Positions 40,008-49,751 are shown, counted from the stretch's first letter. The stretch is DNA of 64,000 nt from Rossellomorea sp. BNER (GCA_024213275.1 JANAVG010000005.1:60378-124377); one strand, 5' to 3'. Notes: a model not told the origin generated them from the letters alone. Numbers and translations are program-made.

Positions 40008-40577
40008 TTAGGTGCATTTTAGGTTTGAGTTGGTTTTTTCGTATATGGCTCTTGTTCCGCCTATTAGTTTTGGTCGCGTTCTTGCTAGAGTTACATGTGC
40101 TTCACCTAGCTGTTTTAGCGAAACTCTCACTGGTACAGCCACGTGCTTCAGGTGCATTCCGATAAACGTATCGCCAATATCAATACCAGCTTCTGCTTGA
40201 ATATGCTCCACAACCACCGGATCATCGAACATGGAGTACGCAAAGGTAGCCATTGCTCCGCCTGCAGTTCTAACCGGAATCACGCTAACCTCTTCCCATC
40301 CTTTCCTTTCCGCTAGCTCCCTTTCAATCACTAATGCTCGATTTAAGTGCTCACAGCATTGGAAAGCCAATGAAATATTTTTCTCAGCAGCTAATTGTTG
40401 TAACTCATCATAGATAACCTGAGCTGCTTCTGTTGTTCCTGATGTACCAATCCGCTCTCCCACTACCTCAGATGTGGAACACCCGATAACTAGAACACTT
40501 CCTTTGTTAAAAGGAGTTTGCGCTTCAAACTCAGCTACTATTTTCTTCAGTTGTGATTGAAGTTTTTCAATGTTCAC
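40008..40577 (-). CDS. ywlG: TIGR01440/UPF0340 family protein YwlG
   Basis: This 189-residue cytoplasmic protein of unknown function has family landmarks LVIGCSTSEVVGERIGTSGT, FQCCEHLNRALVIE, RTAGGAMATFAY and ARTRPKLIGGTRA. It is conserved between rpiB and glyA in Bacillus. Confidence 0.93.
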   Translation of the reverse strand: MNIEKLQSQLKKIVAEFEAQTPFNKGSVLVIGCSTSEVVGERIGTSGTTEAAQVIYDELQQLAAEKNISLAFQCCEHLNRALVIERELAERKGWEEVSVIPVRTAGGAMATFAYSMFDDPVVVEHIQAEAGIDIGDTFIGMHLKHVAVPVRVSLKQLGEAHVTLARTRPKLIGGTRAIYEKTNSNLKCT

Positions 40578-40605
40578 GACCTGTCACTCCTCTAAGAAAA
40601 TAATA

Positions 40606-41049
40606 TTAATTTTTTTCTTCGTATTCTGTAATCTTGCCAACACGATTTGCATGTCGACCACCTTCAAATTCAGTTTGCAGCCAAGTTTTTGCAATTTCTC
40701 TTGCCAATCCCGGCCCAATGACACGTTCTCCCATTGCTAGAATATTACTATCATTATGTTCACGAGTCGCTTTTGCACTGAAGACATCATGAACAAGCGC
40801 ACAACGAATCCCTTTTACTTTATTAGCCGATATACTCATGCCAATTCCAGTGCCGCAAATTAATATGCCACGATCATATTCACCACTTGCTACCTTTTGA
40901 GAAACAGGCAGTGCATAATCAGGATAATCAACTGAAGTACCACATTCACAGCCAAAGTCTTCATATTGAATTCCCATTTCTTCTAACAAACCTTTAATCT
41001 CTTCTCTGATATTCATCCCGCCATGATCGGACGCGATCGCAACTTTCAT
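40606..41049 (-). CDS. rpiB: Ribose 5-phosphate isomerase B
   Basis: The 147-residue RpiB/LacAB fold protein has IASDHGG at the N-terminus, the catalytic Cys in GILICGTGIGMSISANK and HDVFSAKATREHNDSNILAMG. It interconverts ribose 5-phosphate and ribulose 5-phosphate. In B. subtilis this position holds ywlF. Confidence 0.95.
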   Translation of the reverse strand: MKVAIASDHGGMNIREEIKGLLEEMGIQYEDFGCECGTSVDYPDYALPVSQKVASGEYDRGILICGTGIGMSISANKVKGIRCALVHDVFSAKATREHNDSNILAMGERVIGPGLAREIAKTWLQTEFEGGRHANRVGKITEYEEKN

Positions 41050-41211
41050 GTTATATTCCTCCTCGAATACATTACTCTTATCTTAATTTTGACATACCTA
41101 CATGAAATTATAAAGATTTTGGGATAGTGGTGGCAATTACTTTTATGTAGGCGTGTAAAATCTATATTAAACCAGTATCATTTTGGGGATTTCGGCTTGG
41201 TACTTGCTATG

Positions 41212-41372
41212 TTTGACTGGTATTTTTAAAGTTGACTGATATCCGCTTTTGTTTGACTGATATATTTCAATTTAGACCGATATCCGCTACTGTTCGAACG
41301 ATATATTCGATTTGGACCGATATCCCCTGCTGTTTGACTGATATATTTCAATCCAGTCCGATATCTACATCA
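41212..41372. repeat. Helically phased GATAT array
   Basis: GATAT recurs at 41238, 41259, 41279, 41300, 41319, 41340 and 41360, a spacing of 19-21 bp. The units alternate between GACCGATATCCGCT-type and GACTGATATATTTC-type, so the true repeat is about 40 bp with three copies. No gene lies in 41050-41466. Confidence 0.75.
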
Positions 41373-41387
41373 CCTTCGACTGAAAGA

Positions 41388-41414
41388 TAGAAAAAAGCCT
41401 GATATCATCAGACT
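41388..41414 (-). terminator. Terminator of the chemoreceptor gene
   Basis: On the minus strand GTCTGATGATATCAGGC is followed by six Ts, about 53 bp after the stop. Confidence 0.65.
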
Positions 41415-41466
41415 AATATGTTAATAAAACATATCAACCATCCGATCTCAGACTTTGACATTCCAT

Positions 41467-42756
41467 TTATAGTTGAAATCTAGTAATCGTGTTTTTGAGT
41501 TTTTCCGCTTGGGCTTGAAGATTTAGTGCAAGCCTTTCTACGTTTTCCATCACGACCGCTTGTTCTTTTGTTGCTTCCGTTACTTCCTCAGCTCCTGCAG
41601 AGGTTTGTTCTGCTATTGCTGCAACTTCTTGTGATTGCTGGGAAGTTAATTGAATACTCTCCATTTGCTGATCAACAAGGGTTGAAATTTCTTTAACAGC
41701 AGAAGCCACTTTGTGTATCGTTTTCGTCATATCTTCTATGACTGTGTTTGTTTTTGCTCCTTTTTCAGCTTCATTATTCGCACTGTCTACTTGAGTGGTG
41801 ATATGACCGACGACACTACCGACCTCGATTTGAATATTCTTAATCAAATCTGAAATTCCTTGGACAGCTTTACCACTTTCATCTGCTAGCTTTCTGACTT
41901 CCTCTGCCACGACGGCAAATCCTTTACCGTGTTCACCTGCACGTGCTGCCTCTATGGAAGCATTTAATGCAAGTAGATTGGTTTGTGCTGCAATATCTCC
42001 CACCAGCTGAATAATCTGTTCAACCTTCTTAGCGTTTTCTTCTAATCGGCGAACGGCTTGAAGTGAATCCTGATTGCCTTTAGCCAATTTTTCGATACCA
42101 TTTACAAGGGAATGAACGACTTCTTTGCTTTCTTGAAGTTCCTTTAACATTTCTGTTGATACTTCCTCTGAAGACTTTGAACGATCTTGTACTTCTTGCG
42201 CTATTCGAATCACATCTTCCACTGACTCCGCTGTCGATTGAATGGAGACGGCAGAGCTTTCTGCACCAGCAGATATTTCACCAATTGTTAAAGCGATTCC
42301 TTCTGCCTGTTGGGATGCTCTTGAAGATGCCTGGGAGATTTCAATCACATGATCATTTGTGCTCCGGAAATTATTATCAACACTTTGAACCATCTCTCTT
42401 AAATTTTGAAGCATAGAATTAAAGGCAATTCCTAATGAACGAATTTCATCATCTGACTTTGACAGATCTGCATCCTGTTGAATATTACCATGGGAAGCTT
42501 GGATGGCTGCCTTCTCCAATTTTTGAAGAGGTTTGATTATCAAACCCGCCGCAATATAAGCGAGGACCCCTGACCAAAAGATTCCTAGGATTAATACAAT
42601 GATCGTAAAAATTCCTTCATTGACATTCGAGAAAAAAACCGAGTGTATGTAATTAATAAAGATAATACTTGTAGAATACGTAATCATTGCTAGTAATGTT
42701 GTAAAAAGAGCTAGTTTCATTCTCAATCCAAATTTATACTTCCTTTTGTCTGCCAT
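41467..42756 (-). CDS. Methyl-accepting chemotaxis protein without a sensor loop
   Basis: This protein of about 429 residues has two membrane helices near 12-34 and 42-66 joined by only about 10 residues, then a HAMP domain (about 65-120) and the MCP signalling domain with the hairpin tip [40 protein letters not shown]. With no external sensing domain it must detect signals within the membrane or cytoplasm. GGAGAGGG lies eight bases before the ATG at 42756. It is an insertion relative to B. subtilis, where rpiB is followed by ywlE. Confidence 0.92.
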   Translation of the reverse strand: MADKRKYKFGLRMKLALFTTLLAMITYSTSIIFINYIHSVFFSNVNEGIFTIIVLILGIFWSGVLAYIAAGLIIKPLQKLEKAAIQASHGNIQQDADLSKSDDEIRSLGIAFNSMLQNLREMVQSVDNNFRSTNDHVIEISQASSRASQQAEGIALTIGEISAGAESSAVSIQSTAESVEDVIRIAQEVQDRSKSSEEVSTEMLKELQESKEVVHSLVNGIEKLAKGNQDSLQAVRRLEENAKKVEQIIQLVGDIAAQTNLLALNASIEAARAGEHGKGFAVVAEEVRKLADESGKAVQGISDLIKNIQIEVGSVVGHITTQVDSANNEAEKGAKTNTVIEDMTKTIHKVASAVKEISTLVDQQMESIQLTSQQSQEVAAIAEQTSAGAEEVTEATKEQAVVMENVERLALNLQAQAEKLKNTITRFQL

Positions 42757-42781
42757 TCCCAAATCCCTCTCCCCAATTGTC

Positions 42782-43210
42782 CTATGTTATCTCTATTAAT
42801 TTGCAGATTAGCTCGTCTAGTTCACGGTATGTTTTACGATAGACTTCCACAGTACCTCCAAAGGGGTCCACAACGTCATCATCGTGGTCAAGAACAAACT
42901 CTTTTAATGTGAAAGTTTTATCTAATGCTTGTGGAAATACATTTCCTATAGTGGATTTATGTCCTGTTGTCATTGTAAAAATATGTGTAGCCCACTCGAT
43001 GTCTTCAAGAGATAATAAACGAGATATATGCTCATGTATTATATCGTTCTCTTTTAGGACTTCTTTAGTATAATTTGTTGCAGGTTGTCCATTTTTTGCA
43101 AAGACCCCTGCTGACTTCGCTTCAAATCTACTAGAGTTTTTATTCTTAAGCAACGCTTCCGCCATCGGACTTCGACAAGTGTTTCCTGTACATACAAAAA
43201 GGATTTTCAT
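42782..43210 (-). CDS. ywlE: Protein-arginine phosphatase YwlE
   Basis: The 142-residue low-molecular-weight phosphatase has the loop C7TGNTCRS and the general acid in DPFGG. Thr11 in the loop (C-x3-T), rather than the Ile or Leu of tyrosine phosphatases, is the known determinant of arginine-phosphate specificity. YwlE reverses McsB kinase marks. AGGAG lies nine bases before the ATG at 43210. Confidence 0.93.
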   Translation of the reverse strand: MKILFVCTGNTCRSPMAEALLKNKNSSRFEAKSAGVFAKNGQPATNYTKEVLKENDIIHEHISRLLSLEDIEWATHIFTMTTGHKSTIGNVFPQALDKTFTLKEFVLDHDDDVVDPFGGTVEVYRKTYRELDELICKLIEIT

Positions 43211-43396
43211 CCATTTCATCTCCTTTTATTCATTATATTCCTAATGCAATAAAACTGTTAAGGGAATAGGACAAAAGAATGATAGTTTTGGTGAACTTTT
43301 TCAGACTATTATAGAGTTTATTTTATCGAAAAAACCCATTTCTTCTCATTGTATTAGTATTATCTTCAAAAAGCATTTGTAAAAATAAATTTAAAA

Positions 43397-43421
43397 AAGA
43401 CTGGCTTTGGACAGCCAATCT
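43397..43421 (-). terminator. Terminator of mntP
   Basis: On the minus strand AGATTGGCTGTCC...AGCCAGTCT is followed by a T-run directly after the stop codon. Confidence 0.85.
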
Positions 43422-43976
43422 TTAAAATGGAAGTAACAGTTTGACTCCAAAAGCAAAGAGTATACTTCCACCAAGTGCTTCACTGTAGGAACCAAGCCAG
43501 CCTTGTACGCGACGTCCAATCAATAGTCCCGTCCATGTTAAAATGGTTGCGGCAATTCCGAAACAAATGACAGCTACGGCCGTTCTAGCACCGAATATTC
43601 CTAGTGTTAACCCCACTGAAAAGCTATCCAAACTGACACTTAAAGCAAATAAAATCAATCCGAACCCTACAGGAGTCATAACTTTTGTATCGTCTCCTTT
43701 AAAACTCGAGAGGAACATTTGAATACCTAGAGCAATGAGTAGTAATCCCCCGGCGAAGGCCGCAATCGATCCAAATTGCTCAGACAAAAACTTCCCCGTC
43801 ATCATACCAAGCAGTGGCATCCATATATGAAACACCCCTACAGTTATTCCTATAAAAAAGATTTGCTTTAGTCTTAATTGGAACATCCCCATCCCAATTC
43901 CAATTGAGAATGCATCCATTCCTAAAGCAAATGCCATTAGCATCAGGGTAAATAATTCACCGATTACACTTGTCAT
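43422..43976 (-). CDS. mntP: Manganese efflux pump MntP (YwlD)
   Basis: This 184-residue protein has six membrane helices in two similar halves, each with the MntP signature: [14 protein letters not shown] near 17-30 and [14 protein letters not shown] near 112-125. GGGGGG precedes the ATG. No yybP-ykoY riboswitch was recognised upstream. Confidence 0.92.
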   Translation of the reverse strand: MTSVIGELFTLMLMAFALGMDAFSIGIGMGMFQLRLKQIFFIGITVGVFHIWMPLLGMMTGKFLSEQFGSIAAFAGGLLLIALGIQMFLSSFKGDDTKVMTPVGFGLILFALSVSLDSFSVGLTLGIFGARTAVAVICFGIAATILTWTGLLIGRRVQGWLGSYSEALGGSILFAFGVKLLLPF

Positions 43977-44077
43977 TTTGTTCCCCCCTTGGACTTGCCT
44001 ACATCAGATTCTATGCACGTCCAAAGGGAATTAGAATGAAAAATCGATTGTTAAAATTGATTCACTTAAGAAGTAAA

Positions 44078-45124
44078 TTATTCTTTAATTAGACGATAGC
44101 CTGCCGCTTTTTGAAGTCGATTCATAATGGCCAGACCTACACCTTCTTCAGGGAAAGTCTCTGAAAAAATAATATCCACATCCGAACTATTAAAGGCCCT
44201 TAATGTGTCATAAAGTGAGTGGGCAACAGTCGGTAAATCTTCTCTTTTTCCACAAGGAATGATGACATCTGCTTCAGTGAATGCTTCTTTGTTTTCTGCT
44301 GTTGTCAGAACCCCTACTTTTAGTCCCTCTTTTTGTTTATTTCTAATTAACGTTCGAAATGTTTCTATACTCGCCTTCACCAGATACAATGGTGCATTTG
44401 GAGCATAGTGGGTATATTTCATTCCAGGAGATTTGGGAGCGCCTTTTCCTTCTTTTAAAGAGGGGTCCACTTCAACTGTTCCAACGATTTCTTCTAGTTG
44501 TTCTCTTGTGACTCCACCTGGGCGAAGAATGACTGGATCATCTCCGGTACAGTCGACAACAGTTGATTCGACACCAACACCGGTTTCACCACCATCTACA
44601 ACCCCAACAATTCTTCCTTGGAGATCTTCAATGACATGTGCTGCAGTTGTTGGGCTTGGACGACCGGATCGATTTGCACTTGGAGCGGCAATCGGTAGAT
44701 TCGCTGCCGCAATCAATGCTAGTGCAATAGGGTGATCCGGCATTCTAATCGCCACTGTATTTAAACCAGCTGTAACTTTATTCGAGAAAACCCCCTCTTT
44801 CTTTTTGAAAATGATCGTTAGCGGCCCAGGCCAAAAGTTCTCAATCAATCTTTTCGCTGTTTCAGGTATCTCTTCTACTAATTCGTTGAGCTGATCTGAA
44901 GTTGATATGTGGACAATGAGTGGATTATCACTTGGCCTTCCTTTTGCCTGAAAGATCTTATCCACCGCCACATCTGATGTCGCATTTGCACCTAACCCAT
45001 AAACAGTCTCAGTTGGAAAGGCAACAACCTCATTATCCTTGAGATATTGAGAGGCATCCACAACCTGTGGATAACTTCCGTTAATATCCACATCTTTTTC
45101 CACAATCCAATGCTTTATCGTCAT
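44078..45124 (-). CDS. ywlC: Threonylcarbamoyl-AMP synthase (Sua5/YwlC)
   Basis: The 348-residue enzyme makes threonylcarbamoyl-AMP for the t6A37 tRNA modification. It has a YrdC domain (about 20-210, with FPTETVYGLGANA, KGRPSDNPLIVHI and PSANRSGRPSPT) and a C-terminal Sua5 domain beginning SPGMKYTHYAPNAPL. AAGGTG precedes the ATG at 45124. DnaA boxes begin inside the 5' end and continue upstream. Confidence 0.95.
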   Translation of the reverse strand: MTIKHWIVEKDVDINGSYPQVVDASQYLKDNEVVAFPTETVYGLGANATSDVAVDKIFQAKGRPSDNPLIVHISTSDQLNELVEEIPETAKRLIENFWPGPLTIIFKKKEGVFSNKVTAGLNTVAIRMPDHPIALALIAAANLPIAAPSANRSGRPSPTTAAHVIEDLQGRIVGVVDGGETGVGVESTVVDCTGDDPVILRPGGVTREQLEEIVGTVEVDPSLKEGKGAPKSPGMKYTHYAPNAPLYLVKASIETFRTLIRNKQKEGLKVGVLTTAENKEAFTEADVIIPCGKREDLPTVAHSLYDTLRAFNSSDVDIIFSETFPEEGVGLAIMNRLQKAAGYRLIKE

Positions 45125-45489
45125 CAAATTTCACCTTTTCTATCTAATGCTAAATCATTTAAATACATCTTTTAAAATCTAGTTATTTCTTCAAATCTTC
45201 TTTGCAAGTATAAAAGAAACTGACAAAATACTCAACCTTTATCCACATTATGTGCGTAATTATCCAACAATTGTGGATAACCCTGTGGATACATGTGAAT
45301 AAGTCAGAAAATACACTCAATTAACCCAAAAAAGCCTCCCCAACTCACAGGAAGCGCTTTAACGCGTTACCAAACTCAGGGACGGTTCTCGATCGCTTTA
45401 AAGCGTTAATCTTCTCGAGAACCGTCCCCGAGTGGTTTAATGTGTTAAAGGGTTAGTTTCATGAATGTGCAGTTATCCACTGTGGATAA
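45068..45489. promoter_or_regulatory. DnaA-box cluster at ywlC-ywlB
   Basis: Perfect TTATCCACA (either strand) occurs at 45068-45076, 45239-45247, 45272-45280 and 45481-45489. One-mismatch boxes occur at 45086-45094, 45284-45292, 45294-45302 and 45473-45481; 45260-45268 is weaker. B. subtilis is known to have a DnaA-binding cluster at ywlC, so the site is conserved in position. Confidence 0.85.
45375..45432. terminator. Hairpin 3' of ywlB built on two inverted 14-mers
   Basis: CTCAGGGACGGTTCTCGA (45375-45392) pairs with TCGAGAACCGTCCCCGAG (45415-45432) around a loop containing CGCTTTAAAGCG. It lies 13 bp after the ywlB stop. T-tracts are absent, so termination efficiency is uncertain. Confidence 0.75.
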
Positions 45490-45885
45490 CTTTTGGGCGT
45501 GCTGGAATTGGAAGAGTTCATTGAGACTTTGATTATGCTCGATTTCTTTAAATCCTAACAAGTGAAAGAATTGAATGGAACTGTTTTTGTTTGATACTAA
45601 ATATAGATTTGTTAGTTGCTTCTCTTTTCCGATTTTTAATGCTTCTCGGAACAACGTAAATAAATCATCACTTGTAAGCTCTGGTTTCACGACCAGTGAG
45701 CGGAATAAGCCTTTGTCTCCTTTTATTTCAATCCCTAACGTCCCACACATCTCTTCGTTTTCTTCAATAATTAAAAAGTTTTCAATAACCTCATCTAGTC
45801 CATCTAAACCTATATTTGCTTCTATCAAAAACTCCTCCACGGCTTGCAAGTCTCCTAAACCTGCTTTTCTAATAATTTTTACCAT
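45445..45885 (-). CDS. ywlB: GNAT-family N-acetyltransferase YwlB
   Basis: The 146-residue protein has GNAT landmarks: GTLGIEIKGDKGLFRSLVVKPE (strands 4 and motif A start) and SIQFFHLLGFKE (motif B). The acetyl-CoA loop is poorly conserved. Substrate unknown. Two DnaA boxes lie inside the last 15 codons. Confidence 0.85.
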   Translation of the reverse strand: MVKIIRKAGLGDLQAVEEFLIEANIGLDGLDEVIENFLIIEENEEMCGTLGIEIKGDKGLFRSLVVKPELTSDDLFTLFREALKIGKEKQLTNLYLVSNKNSSIQFFHLLGFKEIEHNQSLNELFQFQHAQKLSTVDNCTFMKLTL

Positions 45886-45967
45886 AGTGCACCTCTCTCT
45901 ACTTTTCTATCTATTTCATATCTATGAAGTAGAAGAAAAAATAGAACTAAAAAGAGTTTGTTTTTTA

Positions 45968-46163
45968 CTCATGTCCAGTTTCAGCACCTAACTCACGAGA
46001 CATAAGGTGGGGGCGCGCTTCTACTACTATTCTACCGCCAGCTCACACTCCTCGAGACATAATTCTGAGGCACACGATGTGGCCACGCGACGCTGCGGGT
46101 TTAGTCGGTGCGCTCCTCAATTAAACTCAACCTTTCATCAAAACAAGGCGCTTCCGCTTTTTT
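45968..46163. repeat. Palindromic element B, copy 5 (reverse, enlarged)
   Basis: Read on the minus strand it starts AAAAAGCGGAAGCGCCTTG and ends TAGGTGCTGAAACTGGACATG, with CTTATGTCTCG in the right arm as in the other copies. The centre is longer and GC-rich and differs from the other copies. Confidence 0.7.
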
Positions 46164-46373
46164 TATAAAATACCATCACCCATCACCAAATGAAATCCTT
46201 ACATTATTCTTAGAGTTATTAACATGTGCATATTTCGCTATGTTTTAGAGATAACGATTATTAAATCCCCCCTCACACTTATACACAACCTTTTCAGCGG
46301 TTTGAATTTTAATACGAATCCACGTATATTCATCATAGAAGGTTTGTCTTGAAATAGACCCCCTATTTTCTAC

Positions 46374-46402
46374 CCTTTACCCAATGTAAAGGGTCTTTTT
46401 TT
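46374..46402 (+). terminator. Orphan plus-strand terminator
   Basis: CCCTTTAC-CCAAT-GTAAAGGG is followed by TCTTTTTTT on the plus strand. No plus-strand gene precedes it: 46164-46373 shows no convincing frame. It may end a small RNA. Confidence 0.6.
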
Positions 46403-46419
46403 GCCAAAAAAATAAATAA

Positions 46420-46535
46420 GGCTATCCCAAAACCGGGATTCCAGGAACCACCATCTTCAAAATATAGAAGAAACCTTCAAAACTCTTTCTATACTTGGAC
46501 AGGACATAATGGTTCAGGACCCTTATGGGACAACC
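46420..46535 (-). terminator. Palindromic element A, copy 3, after spoIIR
   Basis: The arms GGCTATCCC and GGGACAACC are slightly diverged; internal arms GGAACCACC / GGTTCAGG and AGAAGAAACC are retained. It lies nine bp after the spoIIR stop and is followed on the minus strand by a T-rich stretch. Confidence 0.75.
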
Positions 46536-46543
46536 TCTTTTTC

Positions 46544-47479
46544 CTAATTGAATATTCCTTTAAATACATCCAGTACAAAAAATCGCACCTCTACTTCATC
46601 ATCTTCTTCCCCTACATAGTGTGGGTCTTTTTCGCTTTTTTCGTCTTTTTCTACTGCTTCATTTTTTTCCACTTCATCTTTTTCTTTTTCTTTTACCTTT
46701 TCATCTTTCTCTTCATCTTTTACGTTTCTAGTAGTCAGATTTCCTATTTCCTCTTTTACCTGCTGTTCCTTAACGGGTTCTTCCTTTTCTACAGGCTCTT
46801 GCTGATCTATTTTTTCCGAAGCTACCGGTTTTTCTTCACTTAAGCTTTCTACAGGCTTTTGTGTGTCTTCAACCGTTTTTAATGGAACTTCTTCAACTTC
46901 TTCCTTATCCGTTTCTTCTTTATCTAAAGTGCTCGCTTCAGCTTTCCCTTCAAAACCAGGACTCTGAACAGCTGTTCCACTCGAGAAATCGAGGAAGCAC
47001 AGTGGTGGATATAATACACACCACCAATTGGCCCCTTGTCCTTCTCCTAATGTGATCAAAATCGCTTCGTATTCACCAGCAGGATAAAGGAATTGACCAT
47101 ATAACTTTGTTGGAAACTCTACTTTTTCAAAATCTACTTGTACCGTTTGATCAAGACCTTCTGCCACCATAACTTCTTCAGCTATTTGTTGTAATTGTGG
47201 TAATCCTGATCTGATTGTTGTTCTTGCTTCACCGAGTGACGTTAAATCTTGAACCCATAAAGTAATTTCCTCATTTACACGGTCACGAATTTTTCTTTTA
47301 ACCGCTTGATCCTCTTCTGAATCACTATTTGCTAATATTCTAAGTCGAATCGCTTCATCTGGAATTACCTGCATCTCTCCTGCCGCAAGGGATTCCTGCT
47401 GTTTCGGTATATATAAACTAAAAATAGTTCCAATCGCCAAAGTTAAAATATACATCCAAACTAGATTTTTTGTTTTCAT
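46544..47479 (-). CDS. spoIIR: Sporulation signalling protein SpoIIR with a long charged insert
   Basis: This 311-residue secreted protein is made in the forespore and activates SpoIIGA, which processes pro-sigma-E. The conserved domain includes IPDEAIRLRILANSDSEEDQ and FPTKLYGQFLYPAGEYEAILITLGEGQGANWWCVLYPPLCFLDFS (about 40-170). An insert of about 100 residues of Glu, Lys, Val, Asp and Pro follows, before the conserved end EVRFFVLDVFKGIF. B. subtilis SpoIIR is about 224 residues, so the insert is expanded here. GGTGG precedes the ATG at 47479. Confidence 0.94.
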   Translation of the reverse strand: MKTKNLVWMYILTLAIGTIFSLYIPKQQESLAAGEMQVIPDEAIRLRILANSDSEEDQAVKRKIRDRVNEEITLWVQDLTSLGEARTTIRSGLPQLQQIAEEVMVAEGLDQTVQVDFEKVEFPTKLYGQFLYPAGEYEAILITLGEGQGANWWCVLYPPLCFLDFSSGTAVQSPGFEGKAEASTLDKEETDKEEVEEVPLKTVEDTQKPVESLSEEKPVASEKIDQQEPVEKEEPVKEQQVKEEIGNLTTRNVKDEEKDEKVKEKEKDEVEKNEAVEKDEKSEKDPHYVGEEDDEVEVRFFVLDVFKGIFN

Positions 47480-47626
47480 ATTCTCCACCGCCCCTTCACT
47501 AAAACAGTGTGGACAACTTGTGGAAATCTTAAACTAGTAAAACTAAATTTTTATAACAAATTACAGAAACTTATTTTAATAGATTAAAAGAAAAGAACTA
47601 AGGTGGACGAACAGCTTATTCACAGT

Positions 47627-47707
47627 TAGCTTAAAGCAATGTATGTATCTAGTATTGAAATTATTTATAATGGACCAACAGCAACAAAGTTTATGTATAG
47701 AGCCTTA
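47627..47707. repeat. Interspersed element C, copy 4 (degenerate)
   Basis: It contains AAAGCAATGTATG, GGACCAACAGCAACAAAG and TTTATGTATAGAGCCTTA, aligning with the right half of the copy at 3012-3166. It lies upstream of spoIIR and downstream of prmC. Confidence 0.5.
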
Positions 47708-47738
47708 AAAAAAAGACCAATTGATAAACATCAATCAG
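47706..47738 (-). terminator. Terminator of prmC
   Basis: On the minus strand AAGACTGATTGAT...ATCAATTGGTCTT is followed by eight Ts; the left arm overlaps the end of prmC. Confidence 0.85.
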
Positions 47739-48601
47739 TCTTGGATACAAAACACCATTCTATCTTTTCCATTAATATCGTTTATTATTTCTGTTTTACT
47801 AGTGGGAAACGTCTTTTGTAAAAGCTTTGCCACCGTACTGCCTTGTCCCGCACCGACTTCAAAGCCAATAATAAATCGGGATTTAACCACCTGTGGCAGC
47901 TCGCCCATTAATCTTCGGTAAAGATCATAGCCGTCTTCCCCACCAAATAATGCGGTATGTGGCTCATGATCGCGAACGATTTCCGAGAGCGTCATTAAAT
48001 CAGTGGTTGGAATATAGGGTGGATTGGAAACAATTACATCCAATTTCTCGCCTTTTGATATTATCGTTTGTAGAAGGTCACTTTCCCAAAAAGTGATGTC
48101 TGCCTTTAATATATGGGCGTTTTTTTCAGCCACACGTAATGCTTTTTCAGAAATATCAACAGCTTCCACTTCAAGGTTCGGTTTTTCTAATTTAAGGGTA
48201 ATGGCAATAGCTCCACTCCCTGTCCCAATGTCTAATGCCTTCAGCGTTTTCTCATTAGAAAAGTGTTGACTGCTTTTCTTCAATACATGATAAACTAATT
48301 CTTCTGTCTCCGGGCGAGGAATGAGAACATCACTACTAACCAAAAATTTTCTACCATAAAATTCTTCATACCCCATTAGATGTTGAATAGGCACACCCTT
48401 GACATGTTCATGTATCCCTTTAGAAAATAGCTTCACTTGTGATTCTGAAAGCTCCATTCTTAAGTTTGCCAATAGCTGTGCGCGACTCATCTCTAACAGA
48501 TGCATTAAATAAATTTCTCCCACATTTTCATCACGGCTCTGTTCTTTTAAAAAAGAAGAAGCCCATTTAAGGGCTTCAAAAACAGTTGATAAAGGAAGCA
48601 T
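47735..48601 (-). CDS. prmC: Release-factor glutamine methyltransferase PrmC
   Basis: The 288-residue SAM-dependent methylase modifies the Gln of the GGQ motif in release factors. The SAM motif is ALDIGTGSGAIAI and the catalytic motif VSNPPYIPTTD. Its ATG overlaps the prfA stop codon (TAATG), so it is translationally coupled to its substrate gene. Confidence 0.96.
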   Translation of the reverse strand: MLPLSTVFEALKWASSFLKEQSRDENVGEIYLMHLLEMSRAQLLANLRMELSESQVKLFSKGIHEHVKGVPIQHLMGYEEFYGRKFLVSSDVLIPRPETEELVYHVLKKSSQHFSNEKTLKALDIGTGSGAIAITLKLEKPNLEVEAVDISEKALRVAEKNAHILKADITFWESDLLQTIISKGEKLDVIVSNPPYIPTTDLMTLSEIVRDHEPHTALFGGEDGYDLYRRLMGELPQVVKSRFIIGFEVGAGQGSTVAKLLQKTFPTSKTEIINDINGKDRMVFCIQD

Positions 48602-49671
48602 TACTCTTCCATTCTTTCTAGCTTTTTAGATTGATCTTCAAGGATAAGAGCATTGATGACATCATCCATCTTACCTTCTAAAATCTGATCAAGCTTTTGA
48701 ATCGTCAGTCCGATTCTATGGTCTGTTACACGATTTTGTGGGAAATTGTACGTACGAATACGTTCAGAGCGATCACCTGTACCAACAGCAGATTTACGAT
48801 TCGCATCGTATTCTGCCTGTGCTTCACGTTGGAATTTATCATAAATACGTGCACGTAGTACTTTCATTGCTTTTTCCTTGTTCTTGATTTGGGACTTTTC
48901 ATCCTGACAAGAAACGACTACCCCTGTTGGCACATGTGTTAACCGTACTGCAGACATGGTCGTGTTTACGCTTTGTCCACCTGGTCCACTAGATGCAAAT
49001 GTATCGACACGAATGTCTTTTTCATGAATATCTACTTCTACTTCTTCTGCTTCTGGTAAGCAAGCAACAGTCGCTGTCGAAGTATGAATACGTCCGCCAG
49101 ACTCGGTTTCTGGTACACGTTGAACACGGTGTGCGCCATTTTCATACTTCATTTTAGAGTAAGCCCCGCTACCATTAATCATGAAGATGATTTCTTTATA
49201 TCCTCCAACTCCAGTTGAGTTCGATTCCATAATTTCAATTTTCCAGCCTTGTGTTTCTGCATAACGGCTGTACATACGATACAAATCACCTGCAAATAAA
49301 GCTGCCTCGTCTCCTCCAGCAGCACCACGAACCTCCATGATAACGTTCTTATCATCATTCGGGTCTTTTGGTATTAGCAAGAACTTCAGCTTTTCTTCAA
49401 GTGGTTCAATCTGCTCTTCAAGCTCAGAAACTTCTTCTTTTACCATTTCACGCATGTCAGCATCTAATTTTTCATCTAACATGGCTTTAGCCTCTTTAAA
49501 TTGCTGAGTAACATCTTTATATTGTCGATAAACTTCCACTGTTTCTTGGATGTCAGATTGTTCTTTAGAATATTCTCTTAGCTTTTTAGGGTCATTCACA
49601 ATTTCTGGATCACTTAAAAGTTCATTTAACTTCTCGTAGCGATCTTCCACTGCTTGTAAACGATCAAACAC
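48601..49671 (-). CDS. prfA: Peptide chain release factor 1
   Basis: The 356-residue RF1 recognises UAA and UAG. GGQ is present in [12 protein letters not shown], and the codon-recognition region carries the PxT-type motif typical of RF1. It heads the prfA-prmC pair. Confidence 0.98.
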   Translation of the reverse strand: MFDRLQAVEDRYEKLNELLSDPEIVNDPKKLREYSKEQSDIQETVEVYRQYKDVTQQFKEAKAMLDEKLDADMREMVKEEVSELEEQIEPLEEKLKFLLIPKDPNDDKNVIMEVRGAAGGDEAALFAGDLYRMYSRYAETQGWKIEIMESNSTGVGGYKEIIFMINGSGAYSKMKYENGAHRVQRVPETESGGRIHTSTATVACLPEAEEVEVDIHEKDIRVDTFASSGPGGQSVNTTMSAVRLTHVPTGVVVSCQDEKSQIKNKEKAMKVLRARIYDKFQREAQAEYDANRKSAVGTGDRSERIRTYNFPQNRVTDHRIGLTIQKLDQILEGKMDDVINALILEDQSKKLERMEE

Positions 49672-49751
49672 AGCTATTCACCTCAATTTTAATCCATAAC
49701 ATTCTAATTATATTATAAGGGCAATAGAAAAACAAGAACAAGGATTAATGA

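Noticed and set aside
45068..45489. DnaA-box cluster considered as a replication origin
   Set aside because: No dnaA, dnaN or AT-rich unwinding element lies nearby; the site matches a known non-origin cluster at ywlC.
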